64,000 nt of DNA, taken from positions 37,491-101,490 of the forward strand of contig DAIDKF010000008.1 in assembly GCA_027450185.1 (NCBI GenBank), written 5' to 3'. The translations under genes and the position numbers were made by a program. Positions within the stretch are counted from its first letter, which is position 1; each line of letters starts with the position of its first letter. The stretch is from Granulicella sp. GTDB taxonomy: Bacteria > Acidobacteriota > Terriglobia > Terriglobales > Acidobacteriaceae. The notes below the pieces were generated by a model. That model saw only the letters and a program-made list of their open reading frames with translations, was not told the DNA's origin and searched no databases. Positions 49,863-58,794 of the stretch are shown here, piece after piece.

Positions 49863-51038
49863 ATGAACACACAAGCCGCTGAAACTTCCCTCCCTACCCC
49901 TCTCTCTACCCTTACCGCGGAGGAGCAAATCCTACAGGAAACCATCCGCAAGTTCGCTCGCAAGGAGATCGCGCCGCTGGTCCGCGAGATGGACGAAGCT
50001 CAAAAGATGAAGCCCAGTCTAGTCGCTCAGCTCTTCGACCTCGGCCTCATGGGCATCGAAATCCCAGTCGAATACGGTGGCGTCGGTGGCTCTTTCTTCA
50101 GTTCCATCCTCGCCGTGGAGGAAATCTCCGCAGTCGATCCAGCCATCGGTGTTCTGGTCGACGTTCAGAATACCCTCACCGTAAACGCTGTGCTGCGCTG
50201 GGGCAACGAAGCGCAGAAGCGGCAATACCTCCCACGCATGGCCACCGATACCGTCTGCTCGTACGCGCTCAGCGAGGCCGGCTCCGGCTCCGACGCCTTT
50301 GCTCTCACCACCACCGCGCGCCCCGATGGCAGCGACTATATCCTCAACGGCCGCAAGCTCTGGATCTCCAACGCCGCCGAAGCCGGTCTCTTCATCGTCT
50401 TTACCACTGTCGACTCGACAGCCGGCTACAAGGGCATCACAGCCTTCCTCGTCGAGCGCAACACTCCAGGCTTCACCGTCGGCAAAAAGGAAGACAAGCT
50501 CGGCATCCGCGCCTCCTCCACCTGCGAACTCCTCTTCGACGACTGCCGTGTCCCCGCAGCGAACATCCTCGGCGAGGTTGGCAAAGGCTACAAGATCGCC
50601 ATTGAAACCCTCAACGAAGGACGCATCGGCATTGCCGCACAACTCCTCGGCCTCGCCACCGGCGCCTGGACCCACGCCGCCAGATACGCGCAGGAGCGCC
50701 GCCAGTTCGGCAAGCCCATCGCAGAGTTCCAGGCCGTCCAATTTACCCTCGCCCAGATGGCCACCGACATCGAAGCCAGCCGCCTCATGGTCTACAACAC
50801 CGCCCGCCGCAAACTCGCCGGCCTGCCCTTCCTCAAAGAGGCCGCGATGACCAAGTACTTCGTCTCGCAGGTCGCCGAGCGCGTCGCCAGCAAAGCCGTA
50901 GAAACCTTCGGAGGCTACGGCTTCGTCAAAGACTACCCCGTCGAAAAGCTCTACCGTGACGCAAAGATCGGCACCATCTACGAAGGCACCTCGAACATGC
51001 AGTTGGCCACCATCGCTAAGCAGGTCCTCCAGGGCTAG
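49863..51038 (+). CDS. Acyl-CoA dehydrogenase (short/medium-chain type)
   Basis: A 391-residue FAD-dependent dehydrogenase that forms trans-2-enoyl-CoA and reduces ETF. YALSEAGSGSDAFALTTTA and WISNAAEAGLFIVF are FAD- and substrate-binding signatures, and the catalytic Glu is in IGTIYEGTSNMQL near the C-terminus. Length fits butyryl/short-branched-chain enzymes; chain length cannot be fixed. It is divergent from etfBA. CCGGAG lies about 12 nt before ATG. Confidence 0.92.
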   Translation: MNTQAAETSLPTPLSTLTAEEQILQETIRKFARKEIAPLVREMDEAQKMKPSLVAQLFDLGLMGIEIPVEYGGVGGSFFSSILAVEEISAVDPAIGVLVDVQNTLTVNAVLRWGNEAQKRQYLPRMATDTVCSYALSEAGSGSDAFALTTTARPDGSDYILNGRKLWISNAAEAGLFIVFTTVDSTAGYKGITAFLVERNTPGFTVGKKEDKLGIRASSTCELLFDDCRVPAANILGEVGKGYKIAIETLNEGRIGIAAQLLGLATGAWTHAARYAQERRQFGKPIAEFQAVQFTLAQMATDIEASRLMVYNTARRKLAGLPFLKEAAMTKYFVSQVAERVASKAVETFGGYGFVKDYPVEKLYRDAKIGTIYEGTSNMQLATIAKQVLQG

Positions 51039-51162
51039 CCCATTTTCCCTGAAGGCGTAAACCAGGGATACGACTCCAATGGGCGTTTTCCCCTATGAAA
51101 ACACCACTGTAGACCCGTTTCTGGATACCCATCCTCAGGGAAATGGTCTAATCAGTCTCGAA

Positions 51163-51212
51163 ATGAAGAACAACGGGCCGCATGAGAGATCATGCGGCCC
51201 GTCGTTCTTCAT
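51163..51212. terminator. Strong bidirectional hairpin terminator
   Basis: Two 23-nt arms (51163-51185 and 51190-51212) pair with a single mismatch around a GAGA loop; the inner stem is GGGCCGCATGA/TCATGCGGCCC. On the plus strand GTTTTC follows, on the minus strand a T-rich start. It lies between the convergent acyl-CoA dehydrogenase genes, 9 nt from the stop of the second, and probably ends transcription from both sides. Confidence 0.8.
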
Positions 51213-51220
51213 GTTTTCAT

Positions 51221-53005
51221 CTACAGCGTGTAACGGCCAGCTTCGACCATCGCCGCTGAGATCTCACGGCCCAGCGTAACCGTATTCACCGGTTCATGTT
51301 TGGCCAGCCTGCGGAAGATGGCCATCTGCGTTCGCAGCATGTCCCCCTCCGCCACCGCAGCAATTACTCGTTCCGATGCCGTCTCGACGATGCGGAACGA
51401 GCGCGCCGCATAATACTTCGTCATCTTCACTGCCAGCGCATGCTTACCCGCCATCTTCTCCGTTCGCAGAATGGCTGACTCCAGCGTCAGCACCTCGATG
51501 AGCACGTCGGCCATCGCGCCCATCACCTCCTGCTGCTCGGCCAGATCGTTGCCAAACCGCTGTGAAGCCGCGCCCGCACAGAACAACCCCAGCTTCTTGG
51601 CGCTAGCCAGCAGCGCCCGTTCCTCAGCCAGTGGCCCTTCATATGCAGTACGCGCAACCGGGCCCGCCATCACTTCATCCATCACCTGCTTAATCGCTGG
51701 CAGCAATGCCAGTCGACCCTGCAGTGCCCGCTTGATCATCCATCCTGTAATGATCAACCGGTTGATCTCATTGGTCCCTTCGAAGATCCTGTTAATCCGT
51801 GCATCGCGATAACTCCGCTCCGCGGGAAACTCCTCGACGTAGCCATAGCCACCATGCAACTGCAGCATCTGGTCCACCACGCGGTCCAGCATCTCCGAGC
51901 CCCAAACCTTCAGGATGGAGCACTCTACGGCAAACTCCTCGATCCGTTTCTGCACCTCCTGCGTGTAGCCCGGTGAATGCTTATCCAACCCCGCCAGCGC
52001 CACATCAATCGCTCCGACCGTGCGATAGATCAGCGCCTCGCCAACATAGATTCCTGCAGCGCTGTCGGCAATCTTCTCCTGCACCAGACCAAAGTCGGTA
52101 ATCGGCTTCCCAAAAGCAATCCGTTCCTTCGCATAGCGAACGCCATCGCGGAACGACTTGCGCGCTCCGCCAATCGCCGCCGCTGCCAGCTTATAGCGCC
52201 CCACATTGAGCACATTGAAGGCAATATGATGGCCCTTCCCAGCCTCACCCAGCAGGTTCTCCACCGGAACCTTGCAGTCCTCCAGCCGCAGCGGGCATGT
52301 CGACGAGCCTCGAATGCCCAGCTTGTGCTCCTCCGCCGCCACCGTCAGCCCCGGAGTTCCCGCTTCAATCAGAAACGCCGTAAACTTCTCTCCGTCGATC
52401 TTCGCAAACACGGTAAACAGGTTCGCCATCCCAGCATTCGAGATCCACATCTTCTCGCCATTCAGCACATAGTGTTTGCCGTCCTCGGTCAGCTTCGCCT
52501 GCGTCCGGATGTTCATCGCATCCGATCCCGCCGACGACTCCGACAGCGCGTACGCTGCAATCCACTCGCCCGACGCGATCTTCCCCAGGTACTTCTCCTT
52601 TTGTTGCGAAGTCCCATACCATATCAGCGGCAGTGTTCCGATCCCCGCATGCGCACTGAACGTCACCGAAAAGCTGCCCGACACCGCAATCTTGTCCGCC
52701 ACCAGCGCCGACGTGACCTTATCCAACTCCAACCCGCCATACTCTTCCGGCACGTCGATGCCCAGCAATCCAAGCTCGCCTGCCTCGCGCATCAACCCGC
52801 GGCTCACGTCGAAGTTCTTCGCTTCAATCTCCTGCGCGCGCGGCAGTATCTTCTCCTCCGCAAAGCTCGCTGTCACCTCTGCAATCTGTTTCTGCTCGGC
52901 TGAAAGATCTTCCGGGGTAAAAGTATCTTCCGGCAGTAAATCCTCAATAAGGAAGCTGCCACCCGACGCACGATTGGTAGGATTCCCTGCAACTGCTGTG
53001 CTCAT
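51221..53005 (-). CDS. fadE: Acyl-CoA dehydrogenase, long form with C-terminal extension
   Basis: A 594-residue dehydrogenase. The first 400 residues are the ACAD fold (YALSESSAGSDAMNIRTQA, WISNAGMANLFTVFAKID, RINRIFEGTNEINRLI with the catalytic Glu). About 180 further residues form an extra helical domain as in VLCAD/ACAD9 and Bacillus FadE, which act on long acyl chains and often touch the membrane. It begins 23 nt after the thiolase stop, so fadA-fadE is one transcript. The symbol is by function, not by E. coli FadE likeness. Confidence 0.9.
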   Translation of the reverse strand: MSTAVAGNPTNRASGGSFLIEDLLPEDTFTPEDLSAEQKQIAEVTASFAEEKILPRAQEIEAKNFDVSRGLMREAGELGLLGIDVPEEYGGLELDKVTSALVADKIAVSGSFSVTFSAHAGIGTLPLIWYGTSQQKEKYLGKIASGEWIAAYALSESSAGSDAMNIRTQAKLTEDGKHYVLNGEKMWISNAGMANLFTVFAKIDGEKFTAFLIEAGTPGLTVAAEEHKLGIRGSSTCPLRLEDCKVPVENLLGEAGKGHHIAFNVLNVGRYKLAAAAIGGARKSFRDGVRYAKERIAFGKPITDFGLVQEKIADSAAGIYVGEALIYRTVGAIDVALAGLDKHSPGYTQEVQKRIEEFAVECSILKVWGSEMLDRVVDQMLQLHGGYGYVEEFPAERSYRDARINRIFEGTNEINRLIITGWMIKRALQGRLALLPAIKQVMDEVMAGPVARTAYEGPLAEERALLASAKKLGLFCAGAASQRFGNDLAEQQEVMGAMADVLIEVLTLESAILRTEKMAGKHALAVKMTKYYAARSFRIVETASERVIAAVAEGDMLRTQMAIFRRLAKHEPVNTVTLGREISAAMVEAGRYTL

Positions 53006-53028
53006 AATGTTTCCTCTCGCTCAAAGCT

Positions 53029-54213
53029 TTAGTTCTGAAGATTCTCAAAGATGCCGGCTGCTCCCATGCCGCCACCGACGCACATACTAACCAATCCATA
53101 TCTGGCTTTACGGCGCTTCAACTCACCCAGCAGCGTGGCCGTGAGCTTTGCCCCGGTGCACCCCAGCGGATGCCCCAGTGCAATCGCCCCGCCGTTCAGA
53201 TTCAACCGTGCCGTATCGATCCCCAACACCTTAATCACCGCCAGCGACTGCGCAGCGAACGCCTCATTCAACTCAATCACGTCCATGTCGTCGAGTGCTA
53301 ATCCGGCCAGCTTCAGCGCCTTGGGAATCGCATACACCGGCCCGATGCCCATCTCCTCCGGCATGCATCCCGCATACGCAAACGACACGAATCGTGCCAG
53401 TGGTGTAGCTCCCATCGCCTTCGTTCGTTCCTCCGACATGATCACCGTCGCCGCCGCGCCGTCAGACGTCTGCGAACTATTTCCCGCCGTGACAATACCC
53501 TTGGCGTGAAACACAGCGCGCAGTTTTGAGAGCGCCTCATACGACGTGTCCGCACGAGGCCCCTCGTCCACCTTGAACTGCTTCTCGCTGGTCACCGGCT
53601 TGCCCTTGCCGTCCAGCACCGTAGTAGCCACGCAGACCGGAACAATCTCCTCCTCGAAATTCCCTGCATGGATCGCTGCTAAAGCCTTCTGATGGCTACT
53701 GTGCGCAAACTGGTCGGACTCTTCCCGCGTAATGCCGTAGTGCTTCGCAACCCTCTCCGCAGTCAGTCCCATTGACATGTACGAGCCCGGAGAGTTCTCT
53801 ACCAGCCACGGATTCGCCGAGACCTTATTGCCTCCAAACGGCACATACGACATTGACTCCGCACCGCCGGCCACAATCACATCCGCTCCACCGCCGCGGA
53901 TCCGCTCCGCCGCCAGCGCAATCGTCTGCAACCCCGACGCACAGAACCGATTCACGGTCATCGCCGCTGACTCCACAGGCAATCCTGCTCGCAACGCAAT
54001 CAACCGCGCCACGTTCATGCCCTGCTCTCCCTCCGGCATTGCGCAGCCGATAATCACATCCTCAATCTCTTTCCGGTCGAGCATGGGCAAACGCTCCAAC
54101 GCTCCCTTCACCGCCACCGCTCCCAGGTCATCCGGTCGCGTGGACTTCAGCGTTCCCCTCGGTGCCTTTCCTACCGCAGTACGAACCGCGCTTACCACCA
54201 CTGCTTCTCTCAT
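53029..54213 (-). CDS. fadA: Acetyl-CoA acyltransferase (3-ketoacyl-CoA thiolase)
   Basis: A 394-residue thiolase that cleaves 3-ketoacyl-CoA with CoA. The nucleophile is C91 in NRFCASGLQTIA; the other active-site residues are His in GGAIALGHPLGCTGAK and Cys in SMCVGGGMGAAGIFE. I start it at ATG 54213, with GGGAG upstream, instead of TTG 54219. It heads the fadA-fadE unit, with its own upstream region (54214-54299) carrying a copy of the putative regulon operator. Confidence 0.94.
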   Translation of the reverse strand: MREAVVVSAVRTAVGKAPRGTLKSTRPDDLGAVAVKGALERLPMLDRKEIEDVIIGCAMPEGEQGMNVARLIALRAGLPVESAAMTVNRFCASGLQTIALAAERIRGGGADVIVAGGAESMSYVPFGGNKVSANPWLVENSPGSYMSMGLTAERVAKHYGITREESDQFAHSSHQKALAAIHAGNFEEEIVPVCVATTVLDGKGKPVTSEKQFKVDEGPRADTSYEALSKLRAVFHAKGIVTAGNSSQTSDGAAATVIMSEERTKAMGATPLARFVSFAYAGCMPEEMGIGPVYAIPKALKLAGLALDDMDVIELNEAFAAQSLAVIKVLGIDTARLNLNGGAIALGHPLGCTGAKLTATLLGELKRRKARYGLVSMCVGGGMGAAGIFENLQN

Positions 54214-54268
54214 CCTCAACTCCCTCTATCCCAACTTCGCCTTACACCTCAGCAGCACTTCATTTACT

Positions 54269-54285
54269 CTCACCGTCCGCACAGG
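54269..54285. promoter_or_regulatory. Putative fatty-acid regulon operator, fadA site
   Basis: CTCACCGTCCGCACAGG, 56 nt upstream of fadA, matches the site before the fusion gene (CTTACCGTCCGTTCAGTA, read on the minus strand) over most positions. It implies that fadA-fadE has its own promoter between it and the upstream fusion gene. Confidence 0.45.
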
Positions 54286-54299
54286 ACCCCGCGCAGGGC

Positions 54300-56756
54300 T
54301 CAATTCCGCAGCGGTTTTCCGGTCTTCAACGTAAAACCAACCCGCTCGATCGTCTTGGCTTCGCCACACAGCGAGAGGAACCCTTCCCTCTCAAGGTCCA
54401 GCAGATACGGCTCACTCACCGGAGTACCCGCCGTCACGCCGCCGCCGGTCAGCACTCGCGCCACATGATTTGCAATCTTCGCATCGTGTGCGCTGATGTA
54501 CTCCGCCTCCAGCATCATCGCGACCCCAAGCTTCAGCGTCGCTTCCACCGAGGCACCCGGAGCCGGAATATCCATCCGCATCACCGGAGCCGCATAACCG
54601 CCACGCGCCAGCCGCAGCGCCTGCGCACGCGCATCACTTACCAACCGGTCGCGGTTCATCGAGATCGCATCACTCTCCGCCACGAACCGCAGCCCGCGTG
54701 CCTCGTACGCCGATGCCGACACCTTGGCCATCGCAATCGTCTCAAACACATTCTTTAGTGCTTCATACATCTCGGCCGACTCTCCGCCGCCGCCAGCATT
54801 CACCGCCTTTGCTGCGTCTACCGCGCGCAACAACATTTCCTTGCATCCGCCGCCTGCTGGCAGCAGACCCACTCCCGTCTCTACCAGCCCCGTGTAGAGC
54901 TCCAGGTGCGGCTGCCGCGCCGCAGAGTGCATCGAAATTTCCGTCCCTCCGCCCAGGCACAGCCCAAAAGGAGCCGCAACCACCGGCCGCGGGCAGAACT
55001 TGATAGCCTGCGTCATCGCCTGGAAGTCGCGCACCACCAGGTCGATATCATCCCACTCCTGGTCCTGCACCGCCAGCAGCAACTGCATCAGGTTCGCGCC
55101 TACAGAAAAGTTCTGCGCGTCACTGGTGATGATGAAGCCGTCGAAGTTCTTGACCGCATCGCTTCCCGGCTGCAGCTTCTGCCGCAGGAACCCGACAATG
55201 TCCTGCCCCAGGCTGTTCATCTTCGAATGAAATTCAAAGCAGCCGATCCCTTGGCCTACATCCACCAGCGAGATTCCCGGGTTCTGCGCGAACACACCAT
55301 TGGCCTTCCTGAAGCTGGCCACATGCGCCAGTTCCGGACTCTGATCCACCGCACGATACGCTCCGCTCGCAACATCGAAGAACTCCACGCCTTCACTGCG
55401 ATACCATGACGTCCCGCCAGCACCCAGCAGCTTTTCGACAGCCGCAGGGATCGGCAGATTCATAGCGCGCATCGTCGCAACGGTCTCCACCACGCCGGCC
55501 GCGTCCCACATCGCAAAAGGACCCAACTCCCAGTTGAATCCCGCCTGCATTGCGCGATCAATCTCCACCAGCGTATCGGCCACCTCGCCAATACGATTCG
55601 CCGCATACGCCCACATCTCCGTCAGCGCCTGCCAGTAGAACTTCGCAACCGTGTCCTTCGCCGGGTTTCCGCTCATCAGCGTGCGGATCCGCCCCACCAG
55701 CGAATCATTGGTCTTCGCCATTTCAATCTCGGTAAAGACTGCACGCGCCGATGGCTTGTACTCCATTGTGCTGAAGTCCAGCACCAGCCGCACTTCCTTT
55801 CCATCCGCGCCGCGTTCCTTCTTGTAGAACCCCTGCTTTGTCTTATCGCCCAGCCACTTGCGCTCCATCAACTGATCAATGATCACCGGCAGTTTCACAT
55901 CCGGACGCTCATCGCTGATATTCGCAGCAAAGTTCCGCGCCACGCTCCCCAGCACATCTATTCCCACCATATCCGCCAGGCGAAACGTTCCCGTCTTCGG
56001 CCAGCCCATCACCGACCCAGTCAGCAGGTCGATCTCCTCCACACTGAGTCCTTGCGCGTCCATAATGCGCAGCGTATTCAGCATGAAGAACGTGCCAATC
56101 CGATTCGCAATGAAATTCGGAACATCCTTCGCCCGCACCACCGTCTTGCCCAGTTTGCGGTCTGCAAACTCCGCAATCGCCGCCACAGCTCTCGTGTCCG
56201 ACTCCGGCGTTGCAATCAACTCAAATAGTCGCATATACCGCGGCGGGTTGAAGAAGTGCGTCCCGAACCAGCGCCTCCTCACGTCTTCCGGAAGCCGTTC
56301 CGCAACCTTCGCCACCGGCAGTCCGCTAGTGTTGGTTGTCAGGATCGCATCCCCGCTCAGATGCACCGCAACCTTGCTCAGCAGGCTGCGCTTGATCTCC
56401 ATATTTTCGGCCACCACCTCGATCACCCAATCGCAATCCTTCAACTTCGCCAGATCATCCTCGAAGTTCCCAATCCGTATATGCGCCGCAAACGACGGAT
56501 CGGCGAACGCCGCCGGCTTGGCCTTCTTCAGCCCATCCAGAGCCTGTGCCGCAACACTGTTCCGGTCTCCGCTCGCAGGCACAATGTCCAGCAGCAGCAC
56601 GGGTAATCCTGCGTTTGCAATGTGCGCAGCAATCCGCGCCCCCATCGTTCCGGCACCCAGCACGGCCACCCGCCGCACATCAAACACCCTGTCTCCAGCT
56701 CTTCCTGCGGAGGTAGCTCCAGCAATCATCGTTTCGGATTCCAGCGACGCCATCAT
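54300..56756 (-). CDS. 3-hydroxyacyl-CoA dehydrogenase / enoyl-CoA hydratase fusion (FadN-like)
   Basis: An 818-residue bifunctional beta-oxidation enzyme. The dehydrogenase half comes first: NAD loop VAVLGAGTMGARIAAHIANAG at about residues 31-51, HFFNPPRYMRLFELI with the catalytic His, then VPNFIANRIGTF. The crotonase half follows (about 520-700) with the oxyanion and catalytic Glu regions GGGTEISMHS and GLVETGVGLLPAGGG. This domain order is that of Bacillus FadN and the reverse of E. coli FadB. AAGGAG lies 5 nt before ATG 56756. Partner of the thiolase downstream. Confidence 0.93.
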   Translation of the reverse strand: MMASLESETMIAGATSAGRAGDRVFDVRRVAVLGAGTMGARIAAHIANAGLPVLLLDIVPASGDRNSVAAQALDGLKKAKPAAFADPSFAAHIRIGNFEDDLAKLKDCDWVIEVVAENMEIKRSLLSKVAVHLSGDAILTTNTSGLPVAKVAERLPEDVRRRWFGTHFFNPPRYMRLFELIATPESDTRAVAAIAEFADRKLGKTVVRAKDVPNFIANRIGTFFMLNTLRIMDAQGLSVEEIDLLTGSVMGWPKTGTFRLADMVGIDVLGSVARNFAANISDERPDVKLPVIIDQLMERKWLGDKTKQGFYKKERGADGKEVRLVLDFSTMEYKPSARAVFTEIEMAKTNDSLVGRIRTLMSGNPAKDTVAKFYWQALTEMWAYAANRIGEVADTLVEIDRAMQAGFNWELGPFAMWDAAGVVETVATMRAMNLPIPAAVEKLLGAGGTSWYRSEGVEFFDVASGAYRAVDQSPELAHVASFRKANGVFAQNPGISLVDVGQGIGCFEFHSKMNSLGQDIVGFLRQKLQPGSDAVKNFDGFIITSDAQNFSVGANLMQLLLAVQDQEWDDIDLVVRDFQAMTQAIKFCPRPVVAAPFGLCLGGGTEISMHSAARQPHLELYTGLVETGVGLLPAGGGCKEMLLRAVDAAKAVNAGGGGESAEMYEALKNVFETIAMAKVSASAYEARGLRFVAESDAISMNRDRLVSDARAQALRLARGGYAAPVMRMDIPAPGASVEATLKLGVAMMLEAEYISAHDAKIANHVARVLTGGGVTAGTPVSEPYLLDLEREGFLSLCGEAKTIERVGFTLKTGKPLRN

Positions 56757-56839
56757 ACCTGCTCCTTCTCAACAAAACCCGTCATTTCTCAGCCTCGGCA
56801 ATAGCGGGCACCGCCTGCCTCTCTCCAGCCCGAGCAGAA

Positions 56840-56857
56840 TACTGAACGGACGGTAAG
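56840..56857. promoter_or_regulatory. Putative fatty-acid regulon operator, fusion-gene site
   Basis: Read on the minus strand CTTACCGTCCGTTCAGTA; 83 nt upstream of the hydroxyacyl-CoA dehydrogenase/hydratase start. It agrees with the fadD site at 15 of 18 positions. It lies close to the end of the TetR gene, its likely regulator. Confidence 0.5.
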
Positions 56858-56943
56858 AAAGTCAACCGGCACAAATCAGCCTCCCGAAAGCAGCACAAAA
56901 TGCCTCTTCCTTGACCCCATCTCTACTTCGTTCAACAGTCTCC

Positions 56944-57693
56944 TCAGCGCTTCCGCTGAGTCTTCGCTGGTGCCTTTCTGGCGCGCACCGCAGCGGCTTT
57001 CACTCCTCGTGCCGCAGGTGGTTTCTGCGCTCCCACCTCCGGAGCCCCCGTCATATTCCCACGCAGCCCGCTGGTCAGCAGCGTTGCAAACTCTGACGCA
57101 ATCTCATCCGCCGTCAGTGCCCCCTCCGGCCGATACCACGTCCCAATCCAGTTCACCGCGCCTGCCAGCGCAAACGATGCCAGCTTTGCATTGCACGCAA
57201 TCACCGACCCATCGGCAATCCCCTCTTCCACATAAGCGCGAATCGCAAGGTCGATCTTCCGTTTCAGGTCTCGCACCTCGCGTCGCGACTTAGACGACAA
57301 CTCCGCATCATCCAGCATCGCCACACAGCGCCCGAAGTCGAACGTCACCACCGCCTTGGCATAGGCCTCGATGTACGCCCGCACCTTATCCAACCCCTTG
57401 CCGTGGCTCACCGCGGCCTTATCCAACAGCCCTTCAATCGCCGAAATCCCCAACCGATAGCACTCGATCAGGATCTCCTCTTTGTTGCGAAAGTAGTAGT
57501 AGAGTGCTGGCTTCGTAATCTTCAGCCGAGTTCCTAACTCGCTCATCGAGGTTCTGCGATACCCATTTTCCAGAAACATGTGGGCCGCTGTCTGCAATAC
57601 AGCATCGCGCTTCGTATCCAGGTTGCGCTGCCGCACCTGGAATGCCTTCCAGGGTTCCCGCGGACGGTTCGCTTCTTCTTTCACAGTTTTCAT
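56944..57693 (-). CDS. TetR-family regulator, probable fatty-acid degradation repressor
   Basis: A TetR protein of about 249 residues. The HTH is RDAVLQTAAHMFLENGYRRTSMSELGTRLKITKPALYYYF, followed by a ligand domain containing AGAVNWIGTWYRPEG as in TetR regulators of acyl-CoA metabolism. The C-terminal 35 residues are a basic Ala/Lys/Arg-rich tail. I place the start at ATG 57693 with GAGG 8 nt upstream; ATG 57714 is also open. It sits between the fusion gene and the SDR/fadD pair on the minus strand; acyl-CoA is the probable ligand by analogy. Confidence 0.85.
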   Translation of the reverse strand: MKTVKEEANRPREPWKAFQVRQRNLDTKRDAVLQTAAHMFLENGYRRTSMSELGTRLKITKPALYYYFRNKEEILIECYRLGISAIEGLLDKAAVSHGKGLDKVRAYIEAYAKAVVTFDFGRCVAMLDDAELSSKSRREVRDLKRKIDLAIRAYVEEGIADGSVIACNAKLASFALAGAVNWIGTWYRPEGALTADEIASEFATLLTSGLRGNMTGAPEVGAQKPPAARGVKAAAVRARKAPAKTQRKR

Positions 57694-57818
57694 GGCCAGG
57701 ACCTCGGGCAGCATGCCACTTTTCTTCTACAAATTAAATCGTCAACGTTGTGCTGGACGGATTATGTCATAGCTCCGGCCGCATCCGGCCAGCATCAACG
57801 CGCGCCGCGTCGCCAGCC

Positions 57819-58637
57819 TCAGTCAAGGAATAGATCCTTCTGCAGCTTCTCCCCGGGCGTCATCGCATAGCCCGAGAGATCGCTCACCCCTGCCTGCGCG
57901 AGCACCTCTTCGTCGATGAAGAAATTCCCCGTCGTCGCGCGACTGTCCTGCGTCAGGATGTATCGCGCTGCATCGGCCACAATCTCCGGCGTGCGTCCCC
58001 GTTCCGCATGTGCTCCCGGAATCACCTGCAGTGCAGCCGTCGCAATGATCGTTCGCGGCCACAGCGCGTTCACGCCTATCCCCAGAGGACGAAACTCCTC
58101 GGCCATACCCAGAACGCACATGCTCATGCCATACTTTGCAATGGTGTAGGCCACATGCCGCTGAAACCACTTCGCCTTCATATTCAACGGAGGCGACAGT
58201 GTAAGAATATGTGGATTCTCCGCCTTCATCAGGTGTGGCAAGCACGCCTGAGAGCAAACAAAGGTACCGCGAAGATTAACCCCTACCATCAGGTCGAATC
58301 GCTTCAACGACGTCTCTGCCGTCCCGGTCAGGCTGATCGCGCTGGCGTTGTTCACCAGGATGTCAATCCCACCAAAGTGCGCTACAGCCTTTTCCACAGC
58401 CTCGCGCACCTGCTCTTCGATGCGAATATCCACCTCCAGCGCCAGCGCCTTTCCGCCCACTGCCTCAATCTCCTCTGCGGCCGAATAGATCGTTCCCGGA
58501 AGCTTCGGATTCGGCGTTGCCGTCTTGGCCGCGACCACAATATTCGCGCCTTCCCGAGCCGCGCGCAGTGCAATGGCAAGCCCAATCCCTCGGCTCGCTC
58601 CCGTAATAAACAATGTCTTGCCTCTCAGATCAGCCAC
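57819..58637 (-). CDS. SDR-family oxidoreductase, HSDL2-like
   Basis: A 272-residue short-chain dehydrogenase/reductase. The cofactor loop is TGASRGIGLAIALRAA, NNAS follows in VNNASAISL, and the catalytic tetrad shows YTIAK (Tyr and Lys, 4 apart). SACLPHLMKAENPHILTLSPPLNM-like sequence places it with hydroxysteroid dehydrogenase-like protein 2, thought to act in fatty-acid metabolism. It has no SCP2 domain here. GTG start at 58637. Divergent from fadD, whose shared 157-bp promoter region contains a regulon site. Substrate unknown. Confidence 0.87.
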   Translation of the reverse strand: MADLRGKTLFITGASRGIGLAIALRAAREGANIVVAAKTATPNPKLPGTIYSAAEEIEAVGGKALALEVDIRIEEQVREAVEKAVAHFGGIDILVNNASAISLTGTAETSLKRFDLMVGVNLRGTFVCSQACLPHLMKAENPHILTLSPPLNMKAKWFQRHVAYTIAKYGMSMCVLGMAEEFRPLGIGVNALWPRTIIATAALQVIPGAHAERGRTPEIVADAARYILTQDSRATTGNFFIDEEVLAQAGVSDLSGYAMTPGEKLQKDLFLD

Positions 58638-58760
58638 GTCTCACTCTCACTTTCTTCACAACGTCTTGCAACATCATTTCCCCTGCGACCCTAACCTTTT
58701 TCATCACGTGCAACCGACGCCAAAAGATTCAAGGTGACAGACGTCATCTCTTTTGGTTAT

Positions 58761-58778
58761 CTTACCCTCCGTTAAGGA
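58761..58778. promoter_or_regulatory. Putative fatty-acid regulon operator, fadD/SDR site
   Basis: CTTACCCTCCGTTAAGGA, ending 16 nt before the fadD ATG, where it would overlap the transcription start. Fourth copy of the ACCSTCSG-core motif. It lies in the divergent promoter region shared with the SDR gene. Confidence 0.5.
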
Positions 58779-58794
58779 AATTGAAAGGTGACCG

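Noticed and set aside
51079..51279. 66-codon ORF after the first acyl-CoA dehydrogenase
   Set aside because: Crosses the terminator hairpin and the end of the converging gene; not plausible as a protein.
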